A stretch of 64,000 bases of DNA from Mycobacterium sp. 852002-40037_SCH5390672 (GTDB lineage Bacteria; Actinomycetota; Actinomycetes; Mycobacteriales; Mycobacteriaceae): assembly GCF_001665875.1 (NCBI RefSeq), contig NZ_LZTA01000049.1, positions 1-64,000 on the forward strand, written 5' to 3'. The notes beneath the pieces were generated by a model. It searched no databases. It was not told where the DNA came from and was given only the letters and a program-made list of their open reading frames with translations. Below, piece by piece: positions 46,768 through 54,835 of the stretch; within the stretch, counting starts at the first letter, position 1; each line of letters begins with the position of its first letter. The position numbers and the translations under genes were made by a program.

Positions 46768-48048
46768 TTACGTGCCGCGGACCGCGACGCCGCGCAGAAC
46801 GGTGTCGCGAGCGTGCACCAAACCCGCGCGGGTGCCGACGTCTCGCAGGATGTTCTCCGGTATCCACTGCAGGCCGACGACACAGCGGGACAGCATCGCG
46901 GTGGACGGTGCGTCGACCCCTATCTCACCCGACCGGATCCCCTCGGAAAGAAGCGTTTTCATCTGCCTCAGCCGCGTGGCGTAGAGCCAACCCGGGTTGG
47001 GCGTGTCAGGCGGTGATTGGCGCATCCAGGCCAGCTGAATCCGGAACTCGTCGGAAAACCGGTCGAGCGCGTTGACGTTTACCCAGCTGAGCGCGTCCAG
47101 CTTTTCGATCGGTGTGGCATCCGCGCGCAGGACGTTGACCCAGCCCGCCTCAACCTTCCTGCCGAAGGATTCCATGATCGACGCGAGGAGTTCGTCCTTC
47201 GATCCGATCACCCGATACACCGTCCCGGTGCCGAGGCCGGCCGCCGAGGCGATGTCCCTGATGGTGGTGACTTCATATCCCCTGCGACCGAATTCGGTTC
47301 GTGCCACCGCACGCACCGCTGCCGCTTTGTCGCTCGGGTCCGCATCACTGTCGTCGGACCAGGTCGCGATGACGTCATCGGCGGCGGTGAAGGCTTTCGA
47401 CCGGTCCAGCGCCGAGTCGGTTGGTGGCCGAGTCGCCAAGCCTTGCAGAATGATTCGGCACAACAGTCCGGCCACCTGGTCGGCGGGAGATTTGTGGCGC
47501 ATGACATCAAGCCCGACCTGCAGCATGGTTTGGCAGATCCGGTCGGCCAACGTCGGCAGGTCGATGTCGGGTTTGATGTAGCCGCTCCAGCGGGCGGCGC
47601 GCAGCGTCTGCAGCATCGCCTCCTGTATCGCCACGGGCCGTTGCTGGGTCAGTTTGATCAGTTCCGGATCCGTACTCGGCCCCTCATAAAACGACATCTG
47701 CAATGCGGCGCGGTGTTCGACCGCGCAGTTGGCGATCGCCGACCCGAGTTCGATGATCTGTTCGGCGACCGGGCGTGAGTCGGGTTCATCCAGTCTCGCC
47801 TGCGCCGATCGCCCGATGCGCTCCAGGTCGTCCTGATAGCGGCGGATCAGCTCGACGAGGATGGCCTCTTTGGACTCGAAATGGTGGTACAGGCTGCCGG
47901 GAAGAATGCCGGCGGCATCGGCGATCTCCTGTAGCGACGTCCGCAATCCCGAGGATGCGATCAATGACGCCGCGGTGGCGAGGATCTCGGCGCGGCGCGT
48001 CGGAGAATCGGCTGTGCTGCTGGCCCGCAGTGACTCGGCTTTCGCCAT
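46768..48048 (-). CDS. Double-TetR transcriptional regulator
   Basis: A 426-residue protein with two consecutive TetR-type helix-turn-helix domains. The first spans about 19-63 (ILATAASLIASSGL, then TSLQEIADAAGILPGSLYHHF); the second about 245-290 (ARTEFGRRGYEVTTIRDIA and GLGTGTVYRVIGSKDELL). Each is followed by its own helical ligand domain. Tandem TetR proteins, such as Mce3R, are rare and act as repressors of lipid metabolism genes; this one does not look closely related to Mce3R. It sits beside seven copies of one operator, one of which (site B) is in its own promoter, so it is the best candidate for the regulator of the whole island. ATG 48048 has no strong ribosome binding site. Confidence 0.85.
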   Translation of the reverse strand: MAKAESLRASSTADSPTRRAEILATAASLIASSGLRTSLQEIADAAGILPGSLYHHFESKEAILVELIRRYQDDLERIGRSAQARLDEPDSRPVAEQIIELGSAIANCAVEHRAALQMSFYEGPSTDPELIKLTQQRPVAIQEAMLQTLRAARWSGYIKPDIDLPTLADRICQTMLQVGLDVMRHKSPADQVAGLLCRIILQGLATRPPTDSALDRSKAFTAADDVIATWSDDSDADPSDKAAAVRAVARTEFGRRGYEVTTIRDIASAAGLGTGTVYRVIGSKDELLASIMESFGRKVEAGWVNVLRADATPIEKLDALSWVNVNALDRFSDEFRIQLAWMRQSPPDTPNPGWLYATRLRQMKTLLSEGIRSGEIGVDAPSTAMLSRCVVGLQWIPENILRDVGTRAGLVHARDTVLRGVAVRGT

Positions 48049-48115
48049 GGTCAGCGGTGTGCAAATCCGGACGACTGCGGGGTTGCGAACATTCGCATTC
48101 GTCCTCTCTTTGCCG

Positions 48116-48130
48116 AACCAAATCTTTGTT
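48116..48130 (-). promoter_or_regulatory. Regulon operator site B (autoregulation)
   Basis: On the minus strand AACAAAGATTTGGTT, 14 of 15 to the consensus. It lies 68 nt upstream of the double-TetR gene, implying that the regulator controls itself. The 229-bp region 48049-48277 around it holds no other gene. Confidence 0.65.
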
Positions 48131-48277
48131 AGAGGCTATCAGACTGCGCGCGATGAATGCGCTGCACAAAGCGGTGAAAGCCCATTCTAGAGCGAGTGTC
48201 GCCGGGGCCGACGGGCGTGTCGAGGTCGAGTGACTTACGAGCCGAGGGGGTCGCGGTCTGTAGGTACTCGATCTCCG

Positions 48278-49399
48278 TCACCGACGACCTCTCTTGGCAA
48301 GGCGCGCACCGAGTCCGGTGAGGTACTGGTCGGGTCCACCGAGAAACGCGCTCCAGCTCAGCAGGCGTTTGAGGTAGAGGTGAGCGTCGTGCTCCCAGGT
48401 GTAGCCGATCCCGCCGAACACCTGGATGGCGGTGTCACCCACGGTGGCCAGTCGGCCGGCGAACGCCTTCGCCCGCAGCGCGGCAAGATGCCGCTCTTCA
48501 CCGGATTGACCGTCGGCTCCCGCAAACGCGTCGCTGGCCCACAATGCGTGGATCACACCGCTGCGGGCCAGCTCGACGGTCTCGTACATGTCGACACACA
48601 AGTGTTGGACGGCCTGGAAGGAGCCGATCGGATGGCCGAATTGTGTTCTGGTTTTTGCATATTCGACGGCGAGGTCCATGATGGCGCGCGCGGCGCCGAG
48701 CGCGTCGGCCGCCGCGGCGATCAGCACGTCGTCGATCACCGCCGACAGGTCGTCCGTGGATGCCGTGCCCAGTCGTTGCGCGGATGCCGCGTCGAACGTG
48801 ACGCGGAATCGCTTGCGGGTTTGGTCGATACCGTGCTCGGGCGCGACGGAAACTCCGCAGGCATCGGTTCGCACGGCGAAAAGTGCAGTGCCGTCGGCAT
48901 CTTCCGCGACCACGAGCAGAACATCGGCGGCCGCGGCGTCGGGCACACCGGTGATCTCGCCTTGCAACACGATTGCAGCGTCGTGCCGGCTCGCGGTGAC
49001 CGGGGCATTGGTCGAATCCGGGAAGCAGACGGCGGCCACCATGGTGCCGGCCGCGATGCCGCGCAACAACTCCGGCGCGATGTCGTTGGTGCCGAGTCGG
49101 GTCAGTGCCCGTGGGGCGGCCACTGCGGTCGACAACCACGGACCCGGATGCAGCGCGGCGCCAAGCTCTTCGGCAACGATGCCGGCCTCGACCATGGTCA
49201 TGCCGGCGCCGCCGTACTCCTCGGGCACCAGCAGACCGGTGGTTCCCAGATCGGCAAGACCGCGCCACACCGCCTCGTCCGTGCCGGCCGGATCGTCGAG
49301 CAGCGCCCGCACATGTTGCGAAATCGGTGCCTTCTCGGCGAGGAAACGCCGCGTGGTATCGCGCAGCGCCACCTGCTCGTCGGTGAGTTCGAGGTTCAT
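48278..49399 (-). CDS. Acyl-CoA dehydrogenase, second subunit-like
   Basis: A 373-residue acyl-CoA dehydrogenase family protein: MNLELTDEQVALRDTTRRFL, PEEYGGAGMTMVEAGIVAEELG, KTRTQFGHPIGSFQAVQH and FGGIGYTWEHDAHLYLKR are the family landmarks. It begins inside the stop of the other dehydrogenase gene (ATGA overlap, 49396-49399). Mycobacterial FadE pairs encoded this way form alpha2-beta2 heterotetramers acting on sterol side-chain CoA thioesters, and I infer the same arrangement here with another substrate. The extension to 49504 is rejected. Confidence 0.87.
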   Translation of the reverse strand: MNLELTDEQVALRDTTRRFLAEKAPISQHVRALLDDPAGTDEAVWRGLADLGTTGLLVPEEYGGAGMTMVEAGIVAEELGAALHPGPWLSTAVAAPRALTRLGTNDIAPELLRGIAAGTMVAAVCFPDSTNAPVTASRHDAAIVLQGEITGVPDAAAADVLLVVAEDADGTALFAVRTDACGVSVAPEHGIDQTRKRFRVTFDAASAQRLGTASTDDLSAVIDDVLIAAAADALGAARAIMDLAVEYAKTRTQFGHPIGSFQAVQHLCVDMYETVELARSGVIHALWASDAFAGADGQSGEERHLAALRAKAFAGRLATVGDTAIQVFGGIGYTWEHDAHLYLKRLLSWSAFLGGPDQYLTGLGARLAKRGRR

Positions 49400-50544
49400 T
49401 GGCGTGGCAACCCCAGCACCCGCTGCGCGGTGATGTTCTTGTTGATCTGAGTGGTACCGCCCGCGATGGTCAGCGACCGTGATGTCAGACGGTAGTTCGC
49501 CCACGGCGCGCCGACCCCGCGGGTACCCAGCGCGTCAAAGGCCAGCGCGGCCAGGTCCTGGCCGATCTCACCCCACACGGTCTTGGCAAGGCTGGCCGAT
49601 CCCAGCGCATCACCACCATGCATCGTGGCCGAGATCGACCGCTGACACAGGACCTCGAGATATTTGATGCGGACGGCGATTTCGCCGAGACGCCGCAGTG
49701 TCACGGGATCTTCCAGCGACCCGGTGTCGGCCGCGGCGAGATCGTTGACCAGCTCTTCGAGCCGGACCTGCATCTCCGCGTACAGCCTGGCGGCCCCGGC
49801 ACGCTCGTGGCTGAGCGTCGTCGTGGCGACCTGCCAGCCGGCATTGAGCGGCCCGAGCAACGCGTCCGCCGGCACCCTCACGTCGTGAAAGAACACCTCG
49901 GCGAAATCGGCGTCGCCGTTGAGCGTGACCAGCGGGCGGACTTCGATGCCCGGCAGCGTCATGTCGACGATCAGGCAGGAGATCCCCTTGTGCTTGGGCG
50001 CGTCGGGATCGGTGCGCACGTAGAGCTGACACCAGTCGGCCCGATGCCCCAGCGAGGTCCAGATCTTCTGGCCGTTGACGACGAAGTCGTCACCGTCTGG
50101 CACGGCGCGGGTGCGCAGCGCGGCGAGATCGGACCCCGCTTCGGGTTCCGACATCCCTTGGCACCAGATGTCGTCGGCGCGCATCATGCGGGGGAGCAGT
50201 GTGAGCTTCTGGGGTTCGGTGCCGTATTGCATGATGGCCGGCGCGATGTTGTTCAGCCCGATGACGTTGAGCGGCATCGGAGCTCGCGCTCGGGTGGTCT
50301 CTTCGGTGTAGACGAGTTGTTCGAGCACCGTCGCGCCGCGCCCGCCGTATTCAGGTGGCCAGGACACGGCGGCCCATCCCGCATCGGCCATCGTCGCGTT
50401 CCACGCGCGAAGCATCTCGAACGCGGCGTCGTCGCGGCCGGTGGACCGGCGGGCCGCCACCAGCTCGTCGGTCAGGTTCTCCGACAGCCAGTCACGTAGC
50501 TCGATGCGGAATTGTTCCACGTCCGCCGGGTAGGAAAAGTCCAC
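49396..50544 (-). CDS. Acyl-CoA dehydrogenase, first subunit-like
   Basis: A 382-residue acyl-CoA dehydrogenase: PPEYGGRGATVLEQLVYTEE, WCQGMSEPEAGSDLAALRTRA (flavin-binding), FVVNGQKIWTSLGHRADW, and the C-terminal TIAGGTTQINKNITAQRVLGLPR. Such enzymes introduce the alpha-beta double bond in acyl-CoAs using FAD. GTG 50544 (VDFSYPADVEQF) fits the family start; the frame extends to a TTG at 50583. It is first in a two-gene unit, coupled to the next by a 4-nt overlap, with operator site C immediately upstream. Confidence 0.88.
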   Translation of the reverse strand: MDFSYPADVEQFRIELRDWLSENLTDELVAARRSTGRDDAAFEMLRAWNATMADAGWAAVSWPPEYGGRGATVLEQLVYTEETTRARAPMPLNVIGLNNIAPAIMQYGTEPQKLTLLPRMMRADDIWCQGMSEPEAGSDLAALRTRAVPDGDDFVVNGQKIWTSLGHRADWCQLYVRTDPDAPKHKGISCLIVDMTLPGIEVRPLVTLNGDADFAEVFFHDVRVPADALLGPLNAGWQVATTTLSHERAGAARLYAEMQVRLEELVNDLAAADTGSLEDPVTLRRLGEIAVRIKYLEVLCQRSISATMHGGDALGSASLAKTVWGEIGQDLAALAFDALGTRGVGAPWANYRLTSRSLTIAGGTTQINKNITAQRVLGLPRQ

Positions 50545-50600
50545 GTTTCTCTTGTCTTTAGCGTCTGAAAACCCTGTGACCAAGCCGGACTCTACGGTTG

Positions 50601-50615
50601 AGCAGATAGTTGGTC
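50601..50615 (+). promoter_or_regulatory. Regulon operator site C
   Basis: AGCAGATAGTTGGTC, 13 of 15 to the consensus. It lies about 57 nt upstream of the acyl-CoA dehydrogenase pair (minus strand). Its surroundings (CTACGGTTGAGCAGATA) resemble those of site D, suggesting that one promoter region was duplicated. Confidence 0.65.
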
Positions 50616-50844
50616 AATGACGTTGGCCGCCATGCGCGACGCCGCGAGTGGTGCCACCGGCCCCCTGGATTTCGTCGACCGCATCGTCAGCGACGCCTCT
50701 GTCCGCACCGTCGCCCCGCATTGGGTCGCCGGGGTCGTTGGCCATCACCGCCGCACCGCGGCGGGCCTGTTCCAACGCGTACAGCCGACCGAGTCCGCGA
50801 CCGGCCCCGGTCACCACCGCCATCCGGCCGGTGAAGTCAATCAT
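50614..50844 (-). pseudogene. Truncated SDR gene fragment
   Basis: A 76-codon frame that opens like a complete SDR of the 17-beta-HSD4/multifunctional type: FTGRMAVVTGAGRGLGRLYALEQARRGAAV, then acidic residues and DEIQGAGGTTRGV. It stops before the NAG motif, catalytic Tyr or Lys, about a quarter of the usual length. ATG 50844 has a CAGGAG ribosome binding site 7 nt upstream, so the 5' end is still intact. The downstream end runs into operator site C. I read it as a deletion remnant between two similar promoter regions. Confidence 0.65.
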
Positions 50845-50892
50845 CGTGTGCTCCTGACTCATTGACTGCTGTGCAGCCGGACTTTACGGTGG

Positions 50893-50907
50893 AACAGATA
50901 TTTGGTC
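50893..50907 (+). promoter_or_regulatory. Regulon operator site D
   Basis: AACAGATATTTGGTC, a full match to the consensus. It lies between the divergent SDR fragment and the VWA protein gene, 20 nt upstream of the latter's GTG and overlapping plausible -10 hexamers, so repression of both directions is possible. Confidence 0.7.
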
Positions 50908-50926
50908 AACAAGTCGGAGGTTGAAC

Positions 50927-52708
50927 GTGGGGGACGACCCCCGGGCCGGCCGGGTGCAGGGACTCGGCATGCTCGCCTCGGCACTCGCCGGTCGGGCGGT
51001 GGCGGTCGTCGAACTGCCGCCGGGCGAGCCCGCCTGGACGGACGGCCAGACCATCTATGTCGATGCCGCACGGACCCGCTCCCGGCTCGAGTCGGTTGCC
51101 GTGCAGGCGTCGATGATCGCGGCCGGCAGCCTGGATCCCGACGTTGTGGGCGCCTTGGTCCGCCACCCGCGGGTGGCCAGACGCTATCTGGCGGTCGAGG
51201 GTCACCGCGCCCTGGTGAGCAACGCCGAGCTGCTGCCGGGCGTCTTGGCGTCGGTCGGCGACCGCGACATCGCCGGTCGCAGTGACTCGCCCGCGACGTC
51301 GCTGAGGATCGCCTCGGGGCGCGCGACGATCCCCGGCGCACCACCGGAATTCGGCGTGATCCGCGCGGCCAAGGTGATGGCCGCGTCCGCCCGGGCGGCC
51401 GAGCAGCACGAGCAGACCGACGCCCAGCACGTCCCGCGAAACCCGCATAACCCAGGCGGCACAAAGGAACTCGAGGAGCTCGACGACGGCGAGGTTGACG
51501 ACTCCGACGATCCCGACTTGTTCACCAGCCCGGTCGGAGGGGGCGGATTCATCGGCAAGTGGTTGAAGAAAATGCTCTCTTCAAAAAGGAAGGAGTCGCG
51601 CAGGCGTGGCGGCGGCCCGCCCGGTGCCGACAACCCGACCCACCGCACGAACTCCGGCAAGCGCGGTGTGTTCGCCGTCGCATCGCTGGCGTCGACCTCC
51701 GGCGACGACGACGGCGACGCCGATCACGATGGGCAAACCGCAGCGGACGGCGTGAAGTATCCGGAATGGGACGTCGCGCGCAAGAGCTACCGGCCCGCGT
51801 GGTGCACGGTGCGTGAGGTCGAGCCACAGATCAAGGCGTCGGCCACCCAGGCCATCGACGACGCCGTCGGCGTACGGCGGCCGTTGTCGCGGCTCGGCAT
51901 GGGTCTGCACCGTCGCCATCGACAGTCGCAGGGCGACGACATCGACATCGACGCGGCCGTGGAAGCCCGGGTGGAAGTGCGGGCCGGGTCGGTGCCCGAC
52001 GAGGCCGTGTACCTCGACAGCCTGCGGCGTCGACGAGACTTGTCGGTGCTGCTCCTGCTCGACGTGTCCGGCTCGGCGGCCGAACCCGGAACCGCCGGGC
52101 GAACGGTGCACGAACAACAGCGTGCGGCTGTCGCGAACCTGACCGTGGCGTTGCACGACCTCGGTGACCGAGTCGCGCTGTACGCCTATTACTCGCAGGG
52201 GCGACGCGCGGTGACCGTGGTGCCGGTGAAGCGGTTCGACGAGCAGCTGAACGCCCAGGTGATCAGGCGGCTCAACAGCCTGGAACCCGGTGCGTATTCA
52301 CGCCTCGGCGCGGCGATCCGTCACGGCTCGGCGACCCTGGAGGCACGCGGCGGTACGGCACGGCGGCTGCTGGTGGTGCTCTCCGACGGACTGGCCTATG
52401 ACCACGGCTACGAACGGGCCTACGGTGCCGCGGACGCGCGCCGCGCGCTGACCGAGGCCCGCCGCCGGGGGACCGGCTGCGTATGCCTGACGATCGGCGC
52501 CGGTACCGACGTGCAGTCGCTGCGCAGAGTGTTCGGCAGCACCGCGCACGCCACGGTCGCGCGCCCGGATCAGCTCGCCGGGGTGATCGGGCCGCTGTTT
52601 CGCTCCGCATTGCGTTCAGCGGAAGTTCGCCGTCGGGTGTCGGTGATGCCAAGTGCCAGAACACAGTTGGTGCGCGAGAGCTCCGGCGCCGCCCATCGGG
52701 GCACTTGA
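50927..52708 (+). CDS. VWA-domain protein, NorD/CobT-like
   Basis: A 593-residue protein. The N-terminal 200 residues are helical (LESVAVQASMIAAG, PRVARRYLAVEGHRAL), the middle is an acidic and then basic low-complexity linker (EELDDGEVDDSDDPD, SSKRKESRRRGGG), and the C-terminal 230 residues are a von Willebrand factor A domain with the MIDAS motif LLLLDVSGS (about 375-383) and SDGLAYDHGYE. This is the layout of NorD/CbbO proteins, which pair with an AAA+ ATPase (NorQ/CbbQ) to remodel a client metalloenzyme. GTG 50927 follows CGGAGG (7-nt spacing). The matching AAA+ gene is 55 nt downstream. Confidence 0.82.
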   Translation: MGDDPRAGRVQGLGMLASALAGRAVAVVELPPGEPAWTDGQTIYVDAARTRSRLESVAVQASMIAAGSLDPDVVGALVRHPRVARRYLAVEGHRALVSNAELLPGVLASVGDRDIAGRSDSPATSLRIASGRATIPGAPPEFGVIRAAKVMAASARAAEQHEQTDAQHVPRNPHNPGGTKELEELDDGEVDDSDDPDLFTSPVGGGGFIGKWLKKMLSSKRKESRRRGGGPPGADNPTHRTNSGKRGVFAVASLASTSGDDDGDADHDGQTAADGVKYPEWDVARKSYRPAWCTVREVEPQIKASATQAIDDAVGVRRPLSRLGMGLHRRHRQSQGDDIDIDAAVEARVEVRAGSVPDEAVYLDSLRRRRDLSVLLLLDVSGSAAEPGTAGRTVHEQQRAAVANLTVALHDLGDRVALYAYYSQGRRAVTVVPVKRFDEQLNAQVIRRLNSLEPGAYSRLGAAIRHGSATLEARGGTARRLLVVLSDGLAYDHGYERAYGAADARRALTEARRRGTGCVCLTIGAGTDVQSLRRVFGSTAHATVARPDQLAGVIGPLFRSALRSAEVRRRVSVMPSARTQLVRESSGAAHRGT

Positions 52709-52722
52709 AACAAACATCTGTT
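52708..52722 (-). promoter_or_regulatory. Regulon operator site E
   Basis: On the minus strand AACAGATGTTTGTTT, 13 of 15 to the consensus, extended by matching flanks GG and CAAG. It lies just after the VWA stop codon and 42 nt before the AAA+ ATPase ATG, implying an internal controlled promoter. Confidence 0.55.
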
Positions 52723-52763
52723 CCGGTTAGGCTCCAATCGCCGGAGGTAGCAGAAGGGAAGCT

Positions 52764-53630
52764 ATGGCCAACGAATCCGGGCTTGCTTACTTCAACGGCG
52801 GTCCGTCCGAAGCGGACGGAAAGGAAGAAGTGCGGCCCTACTACCAAGCGGTGGGCAGCGAAGAGGCCGTTTTCAAGGCGGCTTACCGCCAGGGCCTGGC
52901 GCTGGTCCTGAAAGGTCCGACGGGGTGCGGCAAGACCCGATTCGTCGAGGCGATGGCCCACGACCTGGGCCGGCCGCTGATCACCGTCGCCTGCCATGAC
53001 GACCTCACCACCGCGGACTTGGTCGGCCGGTATCTGCTGCGCGGTGACGAGACGGTGTGGGCGGACGGTCCGCTGACCCGGGCGGTGCGGGAAGGAGCGA
53101 TCTGCTACCTCGACGAGGTGGTGGAAGCCCGGCAGGACACCACCGTCGTGCTACATCCGCTCGCCGACCACCGGCGACAGCTGCCCATCGAGCGACTGGG
53201 CGTCACGCTGGACGCGGCGCCCGGGTTCGGCCTGGTGGTGTCCTACAACCCCGGTTATCAGAGCGTGCTGAAGGATCTCAAGGATTCGACACGGCAGCGG
53301 ATGGTGGCCATCGAATTCGATTTCCCCACAGCCGATATCGAAGAGGGCATCGTTGCACACGAGGCGGGCGTGGACGGGGACACCGCGACCGAGCTGGTCC
53401 GATTCGGGCAGGCCATCCGCCGGCTGGAAACCGGCGGCCTGCGTGAGGTCGCGTCGACGCGGGTGCTGATCGCCGCCGGCAGGCTAGTCGCCGAGGGCTT
53501 GAGCATGCGGGACGCGGCGCGGGCCGCGATCGCGGGCCCGTTGACCGACGACGTCGCGGTCGGCAAGGCGCTGGGCGAAATGATCCAGATTTACCTCGGG
53601 ACGGACGGGTCAGACGGGTCCGATGATTGA
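52764..53630 (+). CDS. AAA+ ATPase, NorQ/CbbQ (MoxR-related) type
   Basis: A 288-residue AAA+ protein with Walker A LKGPTGCGKTRF (about 50-60), Walker B AICYLDEVVEARQ (about 112-124), sensor-1 VVSYNPGYQ and an arginine-finger region DSTRQRM. The sequence TVACHDDLTTADLVGRYLL is characteristic of the CbbQ/NirQ/NorQ branch, which activates Rubisco or nitric oxide reductase together with a VWA partner. The partner is the gene upstream; no Rubisco or NO reductase is encoded in the window, so the client is likely another metalloenzyme. ATG 52764 follows AGAAGGGAAG. Operator sites E and F flank the gene. Confidence 0.88.
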   Translation: MANESGLAYFNGGPSEADGKEEVRPYYQAVGSEEAVFKAAYRQGLALVLKGPTGCGKTRFVEAMAHDLGRPLITVACHDDLTTADLVGRYLLRGDETVWADGPLTRAVREGAICYLDEVVEARQDTTVVLHPLADHRRQLPIERLGVTLDAAPGFGLVVSYNPGYQSVLKDLKDSTRQRMVAIEFDFPTADIEEGIVAHEAGVDGDTATELVRFGQAIRRLETGGLREVASTRVLIAAGRLVAEGLSMRDAARAAIAGPLTDDVAVGKALGEMIQIYLGTDGSDGSDD

Positions 53631-53658
53631 CGCTGCATACCGCCCCCGCTAGGGTCAG

Positions 53659-53673
53659 AACAAATATTAGGTT
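53659..53673 (+). promoter_or_regulatory. Regulon operator site F
   Basis: AACAAATATTAGGTT, a full match to the consensus and identical to site G in GAACAAATATTAGGT. It lies 40 nt upstream of the ATG at 53714 and would control the run of five genes 53714-59788. Confidence 0.7.
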
Positions 53674-53713
53674 TTCTAGACCGGCGCGCGCGAATTTGTC
53701 CCTGGGAGGTCGG

Positions 53714-54832
53714 ATGTCCTACGAGAGCAGCGCAGAGCCGATCAAGGTCGGCTATCTGATGGACTTCACGCTCCCGCCGGGCTTTCCCGAGGAGCTGTTC
53801 GCCTCCTTCACCCAGACTTTCGACCTCATCTTCGAAGAGGCGGTCGCCCAGGGCCTGATGGACCGTTCCGTGCAGATGATCTACCGGGAGGTGGAGGGCC
53901 TGCCCAAGGGTTCGGTCAAGGCGGTGATCGACGCATATGGCGAACTGGTCGACGAGGGCTGCCTCGTTGTCTTCGGTCCGAACATCACCGATAACTGCGT
54001 GCCGTTGCGAGAAGCGATCGAGGAACGGTTCAAGGTGCCCGCGATCAGCGTGACCGGCACCGACGACTGGCTGGGTGAGTGGACATTCGCCTTTCCCCAG
54101 GGGTCGATGACCGATGAGCCGATCTTTTTGGCCGATCTCATCGCCAAACGCGGACTCGCCGAGATCGGGGTTCTGGTCGAGCAGAGCCTCATCGGGGAGA
54201 GCTACCTGAAGAACCTGCGAAGTGCGTGTCGGCGCAAGGGCATTCGCATCGTGGCGGAAGTTTCCATCGCCCAGACGGCTCAGGACATCAACGCTGCGGT
54301 GCAGACGCTTCATGAGGCAAAGTCCGAGGCGATCGTGCACCTGGGCTTCGGCTTCGGCATCGTGTTCATCAACCCGGCGCTCGAGACCCTCGGTTGGGAC
54401 CCGCCCCGTTTCACCACCACCGCGTGGCAGAACGCCTGGGTTAATCCGATCATGTGGAATGCGTTCATGGGCTGGACCGGTGTCGACCAGTACGACGAGG
54501 CGAACCAGATCGGCCAGGACTTCCTCGACAGCTACGCGAAGAAGTACAACGGCAGTCGCCCCGAGTTCTGCGTGACCGTGGTGAACCGCGACGTCGCCGC
54601 GACACTTGTGCGCGCGTTCACCGACGCCCACCCGCTCAGCCCTCGCGGGGTAAAAGAGGCCCTGGAGCGGGTGAAGATGATGCCCGCCGCCTCGGGCGCC
54701 CCCGGCACCCGCGTGTCCTTCGGTAAATGGACGCGCCGCGCATGGATGGGCTCCGGCTATCTGGTGGCACGGACGCTCGACGCGGACGGGGTCAATTCGC
54801 ATCTGGTCGATCGCTTCGGAGAGGAAGGCTGA
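53714..54832 (+). CDS. Type 1 periplasmic-binding-protein fold without signal peptide
   Basis: A 372-residue protein of the branched-chain amino acid/amide-binding (AmiC/LivJ) fold: IKVGYLMDFTLPPGFPEELF begins lobe one, CLVVFGPNITDNCVPLREAIEE and VPAISVTGTDDWLGEWTF continue it, and GLAEIGVLVEQSLIGESYLKNLRSAC opens lobe two. The ATG at 53714 follows GGGAGGT and the N-terminus (MSYESSAEPIKVGY) has no signal peptide or lipobox, so it should be cytoplasmic, like the sensor AmiC. No ABC permease genes are nearby. It may sense or deliver a small molecule to the enzymes encoded downstream. The next gene starts 4 nt after the stop. Confidence 0.8.
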   Translation: MSYESSAEPIKVGYLMDFTLPPGFPEELFASFTQTFDLIFEEAVAQGLMDRSVQMIYREVEGLPKGSVKAVIDAYGELVDEGCLVVFGPNITDNCVPLREAIEERFKVPAISVTGTDDWLGEWTFAFPQGSMTDEPIFLADLIAKRGLAEIGVLVEQSLIGESYLKNLRSACRRKGIRIVAEVSIAQTAQDINAAVQTLHEAKSEAIVHLGFGFGIVFINPALETLGWDPPRFTTTAWQNAWVNPIMWNAFMGWTGVDQYDEANQIGQDFLDSYAKKYNGSRPEFCVTVVNRDVAATLVRAFTDAHPLSPRGVKEALERVKMMPAASGAPGTRVSFGKWTRRAWMGSGYLVARTLDADGVNSHLVDRFGEEG

Positions 54833-54835
54833 CTC

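Noticed and set aside
50617..50865. Plus-strand frame opposite the SDR fragment
   Set aside because: The minus strand carries clear SDR motifs and a ribosome binding site; the plus frame is its shadow.
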